Positions 34,631 through 44,031 are shown, counted from the stretch's first letter. The stretch is 64,000 nucleotides of DNA from Pseudoalteromonas undina (GCF_000238275.3 NZ_AHCF03000002.1:248001-312000), one strand, 5' to 3'. Notes: generated by a model not told the origin, from the sequence alone. A program made the numbers and translations.

Positions 34631-34646
34631 TGGCATAACTCTTGGA
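34631..34646 (+). promoter_or_regulatory. Likely sigma-54 promoter of the psp cluster
   Basis: TGGCATAACTCTTGGA, 42 bp before pspA, has GG and a second G pair separated by the required 10 bp. It departs from the -24/-12 consensus (TGGCAC, TTGC) at two positions. Known pspA operons depend on sigma-54 and PspF. The upstream 34500-34620 stretch is A+T-rich, as activator/IHF regions are. No pspF lies in the window. Confidence 0.55.
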
Positions 34647-34687
34647 ATCCTGTTGATGTATAAATAAAAAATCATCAGGAGAATAAC

Positions 34688-35368
34688 ATGGGTATATTTA
34701 ATCGCGTAAACGACGTCATTCAAGCAAATATCGTAGCTATGCTTGATAAAGCTGAAGATTCAGAAAAACTACTTAATTTGATGCTAACCGAAATGCAAGA
34801 GGCGCTTAATGAGTGTCGTAGCACCGCGGCGGCATTATTATGTGAAGAAAAAAATATTAAACGTCAAATAAGCAATAAACAACAAGCGCTCACAAATTGG
34901 CAATTAAAGGCCGAACATGCCATTGCAAAAAATCGTGACGATTTAGCTAAATCAGCACTAGCTGAAAAACACACAGTTGAAAAAAACATAGAATGCTTAC
35001 AAACACAGCTTGAGACATTGCAGCAATCAATTGTAAAAATCACAGAGGACTGTGAGCGCCTACAGCAAAAAATGACACAGGCTAAAGCTAAGCAAGCACA
35101 ACTTGTAAAGCGTGAAAATGTGGTTGAGGCAAGAGCAAAGATAAATACTCAGCTGCAGAGCGATAAAGTGGCCACTGCTTTATCACGATTTGAGCAAATT
35201 GAGCGTCGTGTTGAGAGTGTTGAATCGCAGGTTGAAGCATATGAGCTGACAGATACAGCGAGCAATACTGCGACGCAAATTGAGTCACTGGTTAAAAACG
35301 AAAAAATTGATGCAGAACTGGCAAGTTTAAAAGCGAGTTTAAATACTGCTAACAAACAAACAGCCTAA
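34688..35368 (+). CDS. pspA: Phage shock protein A (PspA/IM30)
   Basis: A 226-residue peripheral membrane protein that protects damaged inner membranes. The family start MGIFNRVNDVIQANIVAMLDKAEDSEKLLNLMLTEM is kept, followed by long coiled-coil helices (CEEKNIKRQI, AKSALAEKHTVEKNIECLQTQLETLQ). AGGAGAATAAC precedes the ATG. It is first of a three-gene run with pspC and a small membrane protein, behind a likely sigma-54 promoter. Confidence 0.95.
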   Translation: MGIFNRVNDVIQANIVAMLDKAEDSEKLLNLMLTEMQEALNECRSTAAALLCEEKNIKRQISNKQQALTNWQLKAEHAIAKNRDDLAKSALAEKHTVEKNIECLQTQLETLQQSIVKITEDCERLQQKMTQAKAKQAQLVKRENVVEARAKINTQLQSDKVATALSRFEQIERRVESVESQVEAYELTDTASNTATQIESLVKNEKIDAELASLKASLNTANKQTA

Positions 35369-35378
35369 GGAGATTGTT

Positions 35379-35585
35379 ATGAATAATTTTAATACGCATC
35401 GTCGTTGGTATAAAAATACGCTTAACAAAAAAATATCAGGTGTCTGTAGTGGGTTAGCCTACCGATTAGACTTTCCGGTATGGTCTACTCGTTTAGTCAC
35501 CGTTTTATTATTTTTAAGTTTTCCGTTTGCAGTGGCGCTAGGTTATTTAATTGCGCACTGTTGTCTTGAAGAAAAAGCAGTGTAA
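35379..35585 (+). CDS. PspC-domain membrane protein
   Basis: A 68-residue protein of the PspC type: KNTLNKKISGVCSGLAYRLDFPVWSTRLVTVLLFLSFPFAVALGYLIAHCCL. It has a basic, soluble start and one or two membrane passes. It is shorter than E. coli PspC and lacks the C-terminal leucine-zipper part. AAGGAG lies before the ATG, 10 bp after pspA. Confidence 0.88.
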   Translation: MNNFNTHRRWYKNTLNKKISGVCSGLAYRLDFPVWSTRLVTVLLFLSFPFAVALGYLIAHCCLEEKAV

Positions 35586-35595
35586 GGGGAACGAC

Positions 35596-35922
35596 ATGAA
35601 AACTCTCGCCGTATGCCTACTTATTGTTACATTATTTTTGATTAATAGCGGCTCGATAATTCATTTTGATGTATGGCAATTTCCGTTGTGGATCTCAGAT
35701 ATTAGTTGGACTGGTATAGAGCTTATTGGGGCGTTAATCGCCATTATTGTTGTTATTGCGATTGCTGCTTTGGTAACTATGGGGCTTGTTGGCGCGGCGA
35801 TGGTGGCACTGGCTGGAACTATATTAGCCTTTTTATTCGGATCACTGATGATTGCTTGGCCATTATTGTTTGTGGCAGGGTTGTGCTGGTTAATCGCAGA
35901 TAACAAAAAAGTGGCTTCTTAA
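35596..35922 (+). CDS. Psp-linked small integral membrane protein
   Basis: A 108-residue very hydrophobic protein. An N-terminal helix (LAVCLLIVTLFLINSG) is followed by a short polar segment with aromatics (FDVWQFPLWISDISWTG) and two or three further helices rich in Ala, Ile and Val. It is 10 bp after the PspC gene, with AGGGGAACGAC before its ATG, so it should belong to the psp operon. I do not recognise the family; it could replace PspB or be a new membrane-stress component. Confidence 0.75.
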   Translation: MKTLAVCLLIVTLFLINSGSIIHFDVWQFPLWISDISWTGIELIGALIAIIVVIAIAALVTMGLVGAAMVALAGTILAFLFGSLMIAWPLLFVAGLCWLIADNKKVAS

Positions 35923-36000
35923 ACTTAAATTAGCTGCCTAATATTAGGGAATTATGATAAATTTGGACTATATTTTTATGTTTTAACAAGGATTTTACTG

Positions 36001-36510
36001 ATGATTAAACAATGTATTTTAAGTGCAAGTGCATTATTGGTGGGTGTTTTTTCGTCTTCGTTATTGGCGCACGAAGGGCATGAACACGATAGTGTTGTTG
36101 CGCAATTACAAGTAACAAATGCGCAAGTAAGAGAGTTTTTACCTGCCACTAAAGCCAGCGTGGGTTATTTTAGTATTGAAAACCACAGTAATGTGCCGGC
36201 AACACTCACAAGAGCGACCATAGATGGTTTAGGTCGTGTTGAGATCCATGAGCACGTCCACGCTGATGGCATGATGAAAATGCAAAAAGTAGAATCATTG
36301 CTTATTAAAGCTCACCAGCAACTCGATTTTAAGCCTGGAAGCTACCATTTAATGGTGTTTGAACCACAAGAGCCGTTAAAAGTAGGTCAAGAACGCAAAC
36401 TCACGCTATATTTTGAAGACGGGAATCGAGTATTCACCAATGCGAAAGTAGTTTCGCTAGCATCACAAGCTGAGCCTGTAAAAGCATCAAAAGATCATAG
36501 TCATCATTAG
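36001..36510 (+). CDS. Periplasmic copper chaperone PCu(A)C
   Basis: A 169-residue exported protein with a signal peptide (ALLVGVFSSSLLA) and a His-rich mature start (HEGHEHD). The copper-binding pattern is HEHVHADGMMKMQ followed by YHLMVF, the H...M...HxM layout of the family, which delivers Cu(I) for cytochrome oxidase assembly. The C-terminal tail KDHSHH adds further His. A 12-bp palindrome CCTAATATTAGG lies 53 bp upstream (35937-35948). Confidence 0.9.
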   Translation: MIKQCILSASALLVGVFSSSLLAHEGHEHDSVVAQLQVTNAQVREFLPATKASVGYFSIENHSNVPATLTRATIDGLGRVEIHEHVHADGMMKMQKVESLLIKAHQQLDFKPGSYHLMVFEPQEPLKVGQERKLTLYFEDGNRVFTNAKVVSLASQAEPVKASKDHSHH

Positions 36511-36518
36511 GGGGATAA

Positions 36519-37505
36519 ATGTCACAGCATAAAGGAAAAATAATAACGGCATTGGTATTATTGTTTGTCGTATTTTACGCTATTGCAGTGTACTGGAGCA
36601 TAGAGCCTGCACGTTTTGATGTGGTACAAAATGCCAAGCAGCAAGCGCAGCAACGCAGTGAAAAGCCAGTAACAGGATATGTAACCACTTCAACACTTAT
36701 CACCGTCGCTGATACCCTCTTAACTAAGTCAGGCGGTTACTTATCAAATGATGTACTGCCACCGAGCGTAATAATGGACAACATGCCCGCTTGGGAGTAT
36801 GGCGCGTTGGAAATGGTGCGTGATTTAGCACTATCAATGCGAAAAGATTTTAGTCGTTCACAGTCACAATCTACTGAGCACGAAGCGCTTAAAAAAGCAC
36901 AGCCACAATTTAATATTAGTTCTGAAGCATGGGCATGGCCAAGTGCTGAGGGCGAATATCAGAAAGGTATTGATTACTTATTAGTTTACCGTTCTCAAAT
37001 TGCGAATCAGCATGAGCGCGATAGCCAATTTTACTCACGTGCAGATAATTTACGCAGTTGGTTAAAAGAAGCTGAAAAACGCTTAGGTAGTTTAAGCCAA
37101 CGTTTGAGTGCGAGTGTAGGTCAAGACAAGGTAAATACCGATTTAGCAGGCAACTCTTCAAATACACAAGCTACTTATACGCCATTACAACAACAAGTAA
37201 GAACATCGTGGTGGGAAATTGATGATGTATTTTATGAGTCACGCGGTGCTACTTGGGCTTTACTGCATTTTTTACAAGCGGTTGAATATGATTTTGCCGA
37301 AGTACTTGATAAAAAGAACGCCCGTGTTAGTTTACAACAAATTATACGCGAGCTTGAAGCGACCCAAGAAACCGTTTGGAGCCCAATAATTTTAAACGGC
37401 AACGGATTCGGTTATGTCGCCAACCATTCACTCGTTATGGCAAATTATATCTCTAGAGCCAATGCGGCACTGATTGAACTTAGCGAATTATTAGCGCAAG
37501 GATAA
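36519..37505 (+). CDS. DUF2333 family membrane-anchored protein
   Basis: A 328-residue protein with one N-terminal membrane helix (IITALVLLFVVFYAIAVYWSI) and a large extracytoplasmic domain. Family blocks include TTSTLITVADTLLTKSGGYLSNDVLPP, MPAWEYGALEMVRDLALSMRKDFSRSQSQS and NGNGFGYVANHSLVMANYISRANAAL. Function is unknown. It lies 8 bp after the copper chaperone gene and 3 bp before the next gene, so the three form one operon. AGGGGGATAA precedes the ATG. Confidence 0.88.
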   Translation: MSQHKGKIITALVLLFVVFYAIAVYWSIEPARFDVVQNAKQQAQQRSEKPVTGYVTTSTLITVADTLLTKSGGYLSNDVLPPSVIMDNMPAWEYGALEMVRDLALSMRKDFSRSQSQSTEHEALKKAQPQFNISSEAWAWPSAEGEYQKGIDYLLVYRSQIANQHERDSQFYSRADNLRSWLKEAEKRLGSLSQRLSASVGQDKVNTDLAGNSSNTQATYTPLQQQVRTSWWEIDDVFYESRGATWALLHFLQAVEYDFAEVLDKKNARVSLQQIIRELEATQETVWSPIILNGNGFGYVANHSLVMANYISRANAALIELSELLAQG

Positions 37506-37508
37506 AAA

Positions 37509-38279
37509 ATGAAAAAGTATTGTATAGCAGCAGCCTTATCAATGGCATGTTTAGCACCTGTAGCACAAGCCGATACTGTATTGGGTTTGTATGTAGGGGT
37601 TGATGGTTGGAAAGCCGATAATGACGGTAGCTTTTCTGATAATAATAACGCCCTACAAAACTTCAATTTTGAAGATGAGACTTTTGTTAGCTATTACGCT
37701 GCACTTGAGCATCCGGTTCCATTAGTGCCAAACTTAAAACTAAAATACACTGAGCTTGAACTAACCGGTTCAACGCAACTTGAAGATACATTTAGCTTTA
37801 ATGGCTCTGATTATATTGTTGGCACTGATGTTAATTCAGTCACTGACTTATCGCACATTGATTATATTCTTTACTATGAGATTTTTGATAACGACTTAAT
37901 CTCAATTGATTTAGGTATTAATGCTAAGCAGTTCGATGGTGAGCTTGTGGTAACAGGTACATCACAACAAGGTGGTGCTAACTTCACTGAAATTGAAGAG
38001 TTCTCAGGTGTAGTACCTTTAGCATACGGACGTTTTGAAGCGGGTTTACCATTTAGTGGTTTAAGTGTTTTTGCTGAAGGCAGCTTTTTAGCCATTGATG
38101 ACAGTAAAGTACGAGATTACCAAATGGGTATTGCTTGGGAGTTTATTGATAATCTAGCCGTTGATGTTGCGGTTAAAGCGGGCTACCGCTCTATGGTTTT
38201 AGAGCTTGATGATGTAGATGATATTAATACTGATATTGATGCATCGGGGCCATTTGCGGGCATACAAGTTCACTTTTAA
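37509..38279 (+). CDS. TIGR04219 family outer-membrane beta-barrel protein
   Basis: A 256-residue exported protein: signal peptide (SMACLAPVAQA), first strand DTVLGLYVGVDGWKADNDGSF, and repeated acidic outer loops (DDVDDINTDIDASG) ending in the barrel strand PFAGIQVHF with a C-terminal Phe. This matches the TIGR04219 barrel family. Many acidic loops suggest cation binding or adaptation to sea salt (inference). A terminator follows directly. Confidence 0.85.
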   Translation: MKKYCIAAALSMACLAPVAQADTVLGLYVGVDGWKADNDGSFSDNNNALQNFNFEDETFVSYYAALEHPVPLVPNLKLKYTELELTGSTQLEDTFSFNGSDYIVGTDVNSVTDLSHIDYILYYEIFDNDLISIDLGINAKQFDGELVVTGTSQQGGANFTEIEEFSGVVPLAYGRFEAGLPFSGLSVFAEGSFLAIDDSKVRDYQMGIAWEFIDNLAVDVAVKAGYRSMVLELDDVDDINTDIDASGPFAGIQVHF

Positions 38280-38297
38280 GCACCGATTAGTTTAATG

Positions 38298-38324
38298 AAA
38301 AGCCACCTTGTGTGGCTTTTTTTA
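38298..38324. terminator. Terminator between convergent genes
   Basis: AAAAGCCAC-CTTGT-GTGGCTTTT with further T residues on the plus strand. It lies immediately before the end of the minus-strand TIGR03899 gene and may serve both. Confidence 0.8.
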
Positions 38325-38325
38325 G

Positions 38326-39207
38326 TTATTTTGAAGTGTGCCACACTAATTCAAATTCCCCTTCAAATGCTGCACCAATTAACTGTTTGTACACTTTATT
38401 AATTGGGTAATTCATTAGTCTAAACAGTTCATCACCAGTTTGGGTAAACTTATAATAGCTTAGTACTAAGTCGTTACTTTTTGCTTTTAAAGTTAGTTTT
38501 TGAGTTAAAAAGGAGAGGGTGATCTCTTGTCCTGCTTTTAATGCAGCGGATTCAATTTCTTTACGATAAAGCAAGTTTAAGTCCATTAAGGTCAATACAT
38601 CAGGAAAGCTCACACCGCTTTTACCTATGCTTAATGACACTTTATTTCCCTTGCCTAATAAATCAAATAACGAGGGCTTTTTGTAATAACCTAAAAATAT
38701 TAGGTGACTACTATCCTTTTCGTTATACCCTGAAATAGACACACACTTTCTTAATGAATCCGCTTCGCGCTGGGTCATATGTTTGAGGGTTTGTAAGCTT
38801 TTTATAGAAAAGGTACCTGGGCTAATGGTTTCGCCAGTAAAAATTTTTGCCCATAATGTTTGCATTGATTGATTTGAGGTATCTTCACACAAGGCAATAA
38901 AGTGCTCTACCCAATCGGCATCAGGCTGTTTAGCGCAGGCTACATCAGGACAAAATTCCATTGCCAAGGCTAAAATAGTCTCGATATTTTGTTGTTGTTT
39001 TATTAGCAGTAGATCTTGTCTTTTTTGTGCTCGAGCTAACACTGAATGCTCGCTATTAATACGGTAAAGAGACTTTGCTTTTCCCTGCGTATTATAGGTT
39101 TTTTCATCAGCTGCAGGCGTATTACTCACTTTTGTGACCGAGTAACCTAACAGTGACTCAATAATATTGGCAAGTTTAATTCTGGCTTGTGCGGTTTTGA
39201 CTGTCAT
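38326..39207 (-). CDS. TIGR03899 (DUF2806-like) family protein
   Basis: A 293-residue cytoplasmic protein. It has a helical middle (ILALAMEFCPDV, DWVEHFIALCEDTSNQSMQTLWAKIFTGET) and TISPGTFSIKSLQTLKHMTQREADSL, which I associate with the TIGR03899/DUF2806 group; the C-terminal half is less conserved. Function is unknown. Its start overlaps the end of the SRPBCC gene by 32 bp, so the pair is co-transcribed. Confidence 0.75.
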   Translation of the reverse strand: MTVKTAQARIKLANIIESLLGYSVTKVSNTPAADEKTYNTQGKAKSLYRINSEHSVLARAQKRQDLLLIKQQQNIETILALAMEFCPDVACAKQPDADWVEHFIALCEDTSNQSMQTLWAKIFTGETISPGTFSIKSLQTLKHMTQREADSLRKCVSISGYNEKDSSHLIFLGYYKKPSLFDLLGKGNKVSLSIGKSGVSFPDVLTLMDLNLLYRKEIESAALKAGQEITLSFLTQKLTLKAKSNDLVLSYYKFTQTGDELFRLMNYPINKVYKQLIGAAFEGEFELVWHTSK

Positions 39208-39724
39208 GGCTTTCCATTATTGCTTGTGCATCACTGAGTTGGGCTACCGTCTTTAAGTTATTTAGCCCTAGGGTGACTATATTGCTTAATATATTTTCAG
39301 CAAATATAGCAACATAGCCAGATATAAGCGGCACAGTTGCTTGTCCTTCTATATGCCAGGTTACAGTTTTTGCATGGGGGCTAAATAGTAATCGGCTAGT
39401 AATAATATGTTCTTGATTAAATAATACATTAAATACAACTTCATTGGCGTTTAATGAAGTGATTGTCATTTCGCCTTGCCCCCACTTTCCTTGCCAAGAT
39501 TGATAGGCTCCCGCACCAGCACTAGGTTCACCAATACTAAATTCAATATTGGGATCTATTTGCTGCCACGGCGACCATTTGTACCACTGAGTAAAATCTT
39601 CCACTAATGACTTTATAACAGGAGGGCGGGCATTTATTTTAATGCTTTTTTGCACGTGATAGTTTTGTGGTAAAAGTAATCCCACAACAACAAACGCCAA
39701 CAGTAAGATGGCTGAAAACTGCAT
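39176..39724 (-). CDS. SRPBCC (START/polyketide cyclase-like) protein
   Basis: A 182-residue protein with an N-terminal membrane segment (AILLLAFVVVGLLLPQ), then the SRPBCC fold start VQKSIKINARPPVIKSLVEDFTQWYKWSPWQQIDP and the GAYQSWQGKWGQGEMTI strand block. Such domains bind hydrophobic ligands. Most likely it is membrane-tethered. It overlaps the downstream TIGR03899 gene. The gap 39725-40023 upstream has no gene; it holds only the ygiQ promoter-like site. Confidence 0.8.
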   Translation of the reverse strand: MQFSAILLLAFVVVGLLLPQNYHVQKSIKINARPPVIKSLVEDFTQWYKWSPWQQIDPNIEFSIGEPSAGAGAYQSWQGKWGQGEMTITSLNANEVVFNVLFNQEHIITSRLLFSPHAKTVTWHIEGQATVPLISGYVAIFAENILSNIVTLGLNNLKTVAQLSDAQAIMESHDSQNRTSQN

Positions 39725-39986
39725 TAATTGTTTAAGTAGTTTAATAGGTATGCCTCATTGGTTTTAATATTACAGCATCTATGAATTATTAATAATCACA
39801 GCTTATTTAATAGTTTAGCCTAGAGTCGATCATTTTTATCTAGTTTATCTACTTTAAATAAATCTAAAAGCAGACATTAGCAGTAATCAGCTTAGATGAT
39901 TTGTCTGTTTTAGTAATGCGATAAAGGTAAACAATTTTTAATCAGTGCTTTCATTTTGTGCTATATCAACGTGGATGTCGATAGGG

Positions 39987-39992
39987 TATAAT
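39987..39992 (+). promoter_or_regulatory. TATAAT -10 box of the YgiQ gene
   Basis: GGGTATAAT lies 32 bp before the ATG of the radical SAM gene, in an otherwise featureless 299-bp gap. The -35 region is weak (TATCAA at 17 bp spacing). Confidence 0.4.
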
Positions 39993-40023
39993 TCGCGCCT
40001 TTTGTTATTGAACGGCCAATTTT

Positions 40024-42207
40024 ATGAGCACATTAAAAGCTGATCGCGGCTTATTCTCATACCCTAAGTATTGGGCTGAGTGTTATGGCACAGCCCCATT
40101 TTTACCAACAACACGCGAAGAAATGGACGCGCTTGGCTGGGATAGCTGCGATATTATTATTATTAGCGGTGATGCTTATGTAGACCATCCTAGTTTTGGG
40201 ATGGCCGTAATTGGCCGTGTGCTTGAAGCACAGGGGTTTAGAGTGGGCATTATTGCTCAGCCTGATTGGAACTCGAAAGATGCCTTTATGGCATTGGGTA
40301 AGCCTAACTTATTTTTTGGTATTACAGCCGGTAACATGGATTCGATGATCAATCGTTACACCGCTGAAAAACGAATGCGCCATGATGATGCTTACACACC
40401 GGGAAATGTAGGTGGCAAACGCCCCGATCGCGCCGTGATCATATACTCGCAACGTTGTCGTGAAGCCTATAAAGATGTGCCGCTCGTGTTAGGGGGCATT
40501 GAAGCCAGCTTGCGTCGTATTGCTCATTACGACTATTGGCAAGAAAAAGTACGTCGTAGCGTATTATTTGACGCTAAAGGCGATATTTTAATTTATGGTA
40601 ATGCCGAACGCCCGTTAGTTGAAGTGGCGCATCGTATCGCTGCGGGTGAAACCATAGATACCATACAAGATGTGAGAGGCACGGCGGTTATTCGTAAAGA
40701 GCCTTTACCCGGTTGGCGTGGCAGTGATTCAACAGCCATTGATAAAATTGGTAAAATAGACCCTATTCCTAATCCTTATGGGGCGGATGATGTGGGTTGT
40801 GCTAAATCAGAATTTAAGCAAGCGGGTATTGATTTAAAAGCCGAAGCTGCAAAACCAATTACCATACAGCCTGCGCGTCCTAAGCCATGGGAAAAAACTT
40901 ACGTTAAGTTACCCGCTTTTGAGCAGGTCAGTGTTAATAAACCATTGTATGCCCATGCATCGCGTATTTTACACCAAGAAACCAACCCTGGTTGTGCAAG
41001 AGCGTTGTTTCAGCGTCATGGCGATCGCTCTATTTGGGTGAATCCGCCAGCCTATCCACTTGAAACCCAAGAAATGGATGATGTGTTTGGTTTACCGTAT
41101 CAGCGTATTCCGCACCCAAGTTATGGCGACGACAAAATCCCTGCTTACGATATGATTAAAACGTCGGTAAACATAATGCGCGGTTGTTTTGGCGGCTGTT
41201 CGTTCTGTTCTATTACTGAGCATGAAGGGCGAATAATTCAAAGCCGATCTCAAGAATCAATTATTGAAGAGATTGAGCAAATTAGAGATAAAGTGCCAGG
41301 CTTTACTGGGGTTATTTCTGATTTAGGCGGACCAACCGCAAATATGTACAAACTGCGTTGTACCAGTAAAAAAGCAGAGAGTACCTGTCGCCGCTTGTCG
41401 TGTGTGTATCCTGATATTTGTAAGCATATGGATACTGATCATACCCCGACTATCGATTTATATAAAAAGGCGCGTGAGGTTAAAGGGATCAAAAAGATCT
41501 TAATTGCTTCAGGTGTGCGTTATGACCTTGCCGTACGTGATCCTCGTTACGTTAAAGAGTTAGTAACTCATCATGTTGGTGGGTATTTAAAAATTGCACC
41601 AGAGCACACTGAAGATGGCCCATTATCTAAGATGATGAAGCCGGGTATGGGTGCTTACGATGAATTTAAAGCGCTATTTGATAAGTACTCTAAAGAAGCG
41701 GGTAAAAAGCAGTATTTAATTCCATACTTTATTTCTGCTCACCCAGGGACTAAAGACGAAGACATGGTTAATATGGCTTTGTGGCTGAAATCGAATGACT
41801 TTAAGCTTGATCAAGTGCAAAACTTTTATCCGTCACCGATGGCTAATGCGACCACCATTTATCATACTGAAATGAACTCGCTACGCAATATTAAAAATAA
41901 TACTGAGCAAGTTGCGGTGCCAAAGGGCGCGCGCCAGCGTCGTTTGCATAAAGCAATTTTACGTTACCATGATCCTGCCGGTTGGCCAATGATCCGTGAA
42001 GCCCTTCGTAACATGGGCAAAGCTAAACTCATTGGTAAAGGTCCAAATTGCTTAGTGCCAGAAGAAGGCAGAGATGAAAGGCAAGCCAAAGGCGGTAAAG
42101 GTAACAAGGGCGGTCGCCCTGCGCTTACTCGTCATACTGGCTTTAGTCAGTTTAAAAAAGCCAACACTAAACCTAAGGTGGGCGGTAATCGCCAGCGCGC
42201 AAGGTAA
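40024..42207 (+). CDS. YgiQ family radical SAM protein
   Basis: A 727-residue radical SAM enzyme of the UPF0313/YgiQ family. An N-terminal cobalamin-binding-like half ([41 protein letters not shown]) precedes the cluster motif [16 protein letters not shown] with cysteines at about 388, 392 and 395. [18 protein letters not shown] cysteines and [15 protein letters not shown] follow. The end is basic and Gly-rich ([17 protein letters not shown]), likely for RNA or protein contact. Substrate is unknown. Confidence 0.9.
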   Translation: MSTLKADRGLFSYPKYWAECYGTAPFLPTTREEMDALGWDSCDIIIISGDAYVDHPSFGMAVIGRVLEAQGFRVGIIAQPDWNSKDAFMALGKPNLFFGITAGNMDSMINRYTAEKRMRHDDAYTPGNVGGKRPDRAVIIYSQRCREAYKDVPLVLGGIEASLRRIAHYDYWQEKVRRSVLFDAKGDILIYGNAERPLVEVAHRIAAGETIDTIQDVRGTAVIRKEPLPGWRGSDSTAIDKIGKIDPIPNPYGADDVGCAKSEFKQAGIDLKAEAAKPITIQPARPKPWEKTYVKLPAFEQVSVNKPLYAHASRILHQETNPGCARALFQRHGDRSIWVNPPAYPLETQEMDDVFGLPYQRIPHPSYGDDKIPAYDMIKTSVNIMRGCFGGCSFCSITEHEGRIIQSRSQESIIEEIEQIRDKVPGFTGVISDLGGPTANMYKLRCTSKKAESTCRRLSCVYPDICKHMDTDHTPTIDLYKKAREVKGIKKILIASGVRYDLAVRDPRYVKELVTHHVGGYLKIAPEHTEDGPLSKMMKPGMGAYDEFKALFDKYSKEAGKKQYLIPYFISAHPGTKDEDMVNMALWLKSNDFKLDQVQNFYPSPMANATTIYHTEMNSLRNIKNNTEQVAVPKGARQRRLHKAILRYHDPAGWPMIREALRNMGKAKLIGKGPNCLVPEEGRDERQAKGGKGNKGGRPALTRHTGFSQFKKANTKPKVGGNRQRAR

Positions 42208-42226
42208 AGTAATTATCGGCTTAAAC

Positions 42227-42256
42227 AAAAACACCGCGTATTGACGCGGTGTTTTT
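42227..42256. terminator. ACACCGCG hairpin terminator
   Basis: ACACCGCGT (42231-42239) and ACGCGGTGT (42244-42252) pair around ATTG with A5 before and T5 after. It serves the convergent YgiQ and mgtE genes. Unlike its relatives at 17968 and 27905, it lacks the ACTGACAACTGGT tail. Confidence 0.88.
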
Positions 42257-42276
42257 ATTTATAAAAAGATTAGAGC

Positions 42277-43635
42277 CTAAATCAATAACCAAGTTGCAGT
42301 GCCTAAAAAGGCAAATATACCAACAATATCAGTTACTGTGGTTAGTACCACACTGCCTGCCAGTGCTGGATCTATTTTCATTTTTTTAAGTAATAGTGGG
42401 ATACTAGCACCCGCAATACCTGCTGCAACTAAATTCATAAACATAGCAAACGCTAAAACACCACCGAGTTTGAAATCCCATTGCCAAAGCGCAACGACAC
42501 CGGCAATTAGGATAGACCAAACCATACCGTTAATCGCGCCGATAGCGAGTTCTTTTAATAATAAAAAACGTTGGTTAGTTTGGTTGATATGGCCCACCGC
42601 GATACCGCGAATAACCAAAGTTAAGGTTTGGCTGCCTGCAACCCCACCCATTGACGGGACAATGCCATTGAGCACAGCAAGAATTGGTAATATAGCTAAG
42701 GTGTTTTCAAAAAAGCTCGCCACAATTGCAGCCAGCAATGCAGTTAGTAAGTTTACACCTAGCCAAATTGAGCGCTTTTTAGAGCTTTTTAAGACCGGCG
42801 CAAAGGTATCTTCTTCATCATCAAGACCCGCTAAGCTTAATAAGCTATGCTCTGCATCTTCACGGATAACATCAACGATATCATCTATAGTAATACGACC
42901 AAGCAAATGCGCGTTGTCATCGACAACTGGTGCCGATATCCAGTTATGTCGTTCAAATAGTTGCGCTACTTCGCTTTCATCCATTGAAATAGGAATAGAT
43001 TCACACTCTTCATCCATTAAATCCTGAACAATTTTTTCAGGGGGATTAGTTAATAAAGTGCTCAGCGATAAGGCGCCTAAAAAACAGTTATGTTTATCTA
43101 CAACGTATAAGTCATCGGTGCCCTCTGGCAGTTCACCGCGTAAGCGAATATAACGTAGTACAACATCTAGAGTTACATCAGGGCGAATAGTTACGGTATC
43201 GATATTCATCAAGGCGCCAGCAGAGCGCTCTTGGTAAGATAGAGCTTGTGTTGCACGCTCCCTATCTTGAATATCCATAGCACTAACAACGTCTTTATAT
43301 ACGGTGTCTGGTAGGCTACGTAGTACTTCCCCTAAATCATCATGGCCCATGTCTTCTGTTGCAGCAGCAATGTGCTCAGGTGCCATTTGCGCAATAATAC
43401 CCAAGCGTACGTCTTCAGAGAGCTCTTCAAGTACATCACCCTGTACATCAGGATCAACCAGTTGCCAGAGCATGCGACGAATTTTATGGGGAGATGATTC
43501 TAAAAGAAGTGCGGTATCACAAGGTGCCGTTTTTGCCAGCATGCGCCTAACTTGAACAAATTGACCACTATTTAGTGACTTAGTCACCTGTTTTAGTTGT
43601 TGTAGTGGAATATCTTGTTCTAAAGCTTCAGGCAT
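42277..43635 (-). CDS. mgtE: Magnesium transporter MgtE
   Basis: A 452-residue Mg2+ channel/transporter. The cytosolic N domain has superhelical repeats (AMAPEHIAAATEDMGHDDLGEVLRSLP). Two CBS domains follow (VTIRPDVTLDVVLRYIR; SAPVVDDNAHLLGRITIDDIVDVIRED), then five membrane helices with NGIVPSMGGVAGSQTLTLVIRGIA forming the pore region. Length and order match the family. It is downstream of the PTS-Ntr genes on the same strand; the 106-bp gap shows no clear terminator. Confidence 0.96.
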   Translation of the reverse strand: MPEALEQDIPLQQLKQVTKSLNSGQFVQVRRMLAKTAPCDTALLLESSPHKIRRMLWQLVDPDVQGDVLEELSEDVRLGIIAQMAPEHIAAATEDMGHDDLGEVLRSLPDTVYKDVVSAMDIQDRERATQALSYQERSAGALMNIDTVTIRPDVTLDVVLRYIRLRGELPEGTDDLYVVDKHNCFLGALSLSTLLTNPPEKIVQDLMDEECESIPISMDESEVAQLFERHNWISAPVVDDNAHLLGRITIDDIVDVIREDAEHSLLSLAGLDDEEDTFAPVLKSSKKRSIWLGVNLLTALLAAIVASFFENTLAILPILAVLNGIVPSMGGVAGSQTLTLVIRGIAVGHINQTNQRFLLLKELAIGAINGMVWSILIAGVVALWQWDFKLGGVLAFAMFMNLVAAGIAGASIPLLLKKMKIDPALAGSVVLTTVTDIVGIFAFLGTATWLLI

Positions 43636-43741
43636 TGGCGTCCTTAATTAAATTTTATTACACGATGATGGGGTATCGCTTTATCTTACTTTATATCAGT
43701 AAACTACCTCAACCACTATTAACCTTAGCTTATAAGCAGGA

Positions 43742-44014
43742 TTACTCTTGCTCATTAAATCGTTGGTCAATGAGCTCACCTATTGCATTAAGTGCAGGTT
43801 CTGCGTCAGGGCCCTCACATACTACCTTAACTTCTTTGCCTTGACTGCTTTCGAGTAACATAAGTGCTAATACACTGTCGCCAGCGGCTTGTTTATCATC
43901 TTGAAATAACGTGATTGAGGCATCAAATTGCACAGAAAGCTGTGCCAGCACCGTAGCCGCTCTGGCATGCAGGCCTAACTTGTTTTTTATTAAAAATGTG
44001 TTTTCTAACCGCAT
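43742..44014 (-). CDS. ptsO: Phosphocarrier protein NPr
   Basis: A 90-residue HPr-like protein of the nitrogen PTS. His16 in NKLGLHARAATVLAQL is the phosphorylation site, and AAGDSVLALMLLESSQG contains the regulatory Ser region. It passes phosphate from EI-Ntr to PtsN. It is last in the rpoN operon after rapZ, as in E. coli, where it is called npr. Confidence 0.94.
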   Translation of the reverse strand: MRLENTFLIKNKLGLHARAATVLAQLSVQFDASITLFQDDKQAAGDSVLALMLLESSQGKEVKVVCEGPDAEPALNAIGELIDQRFNEQE

Positions 44015-44031
44015 TAATATTCTCTCAAGCT

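Noticed and set aside
42299..43027. Long open frame (242 codons) on the strand opposite mgtE
   Set aside because: It lies wholly inside mgtE, has a Ser/Pro/Thr-rich composition typical of antisense frames, and no family features.
43636..43741. Riboswitch or magnesium sensor before mgtE
   Set aside because: The gap upstream of mgtE is only about 106 bp and shows no M-box-like structure by eye.
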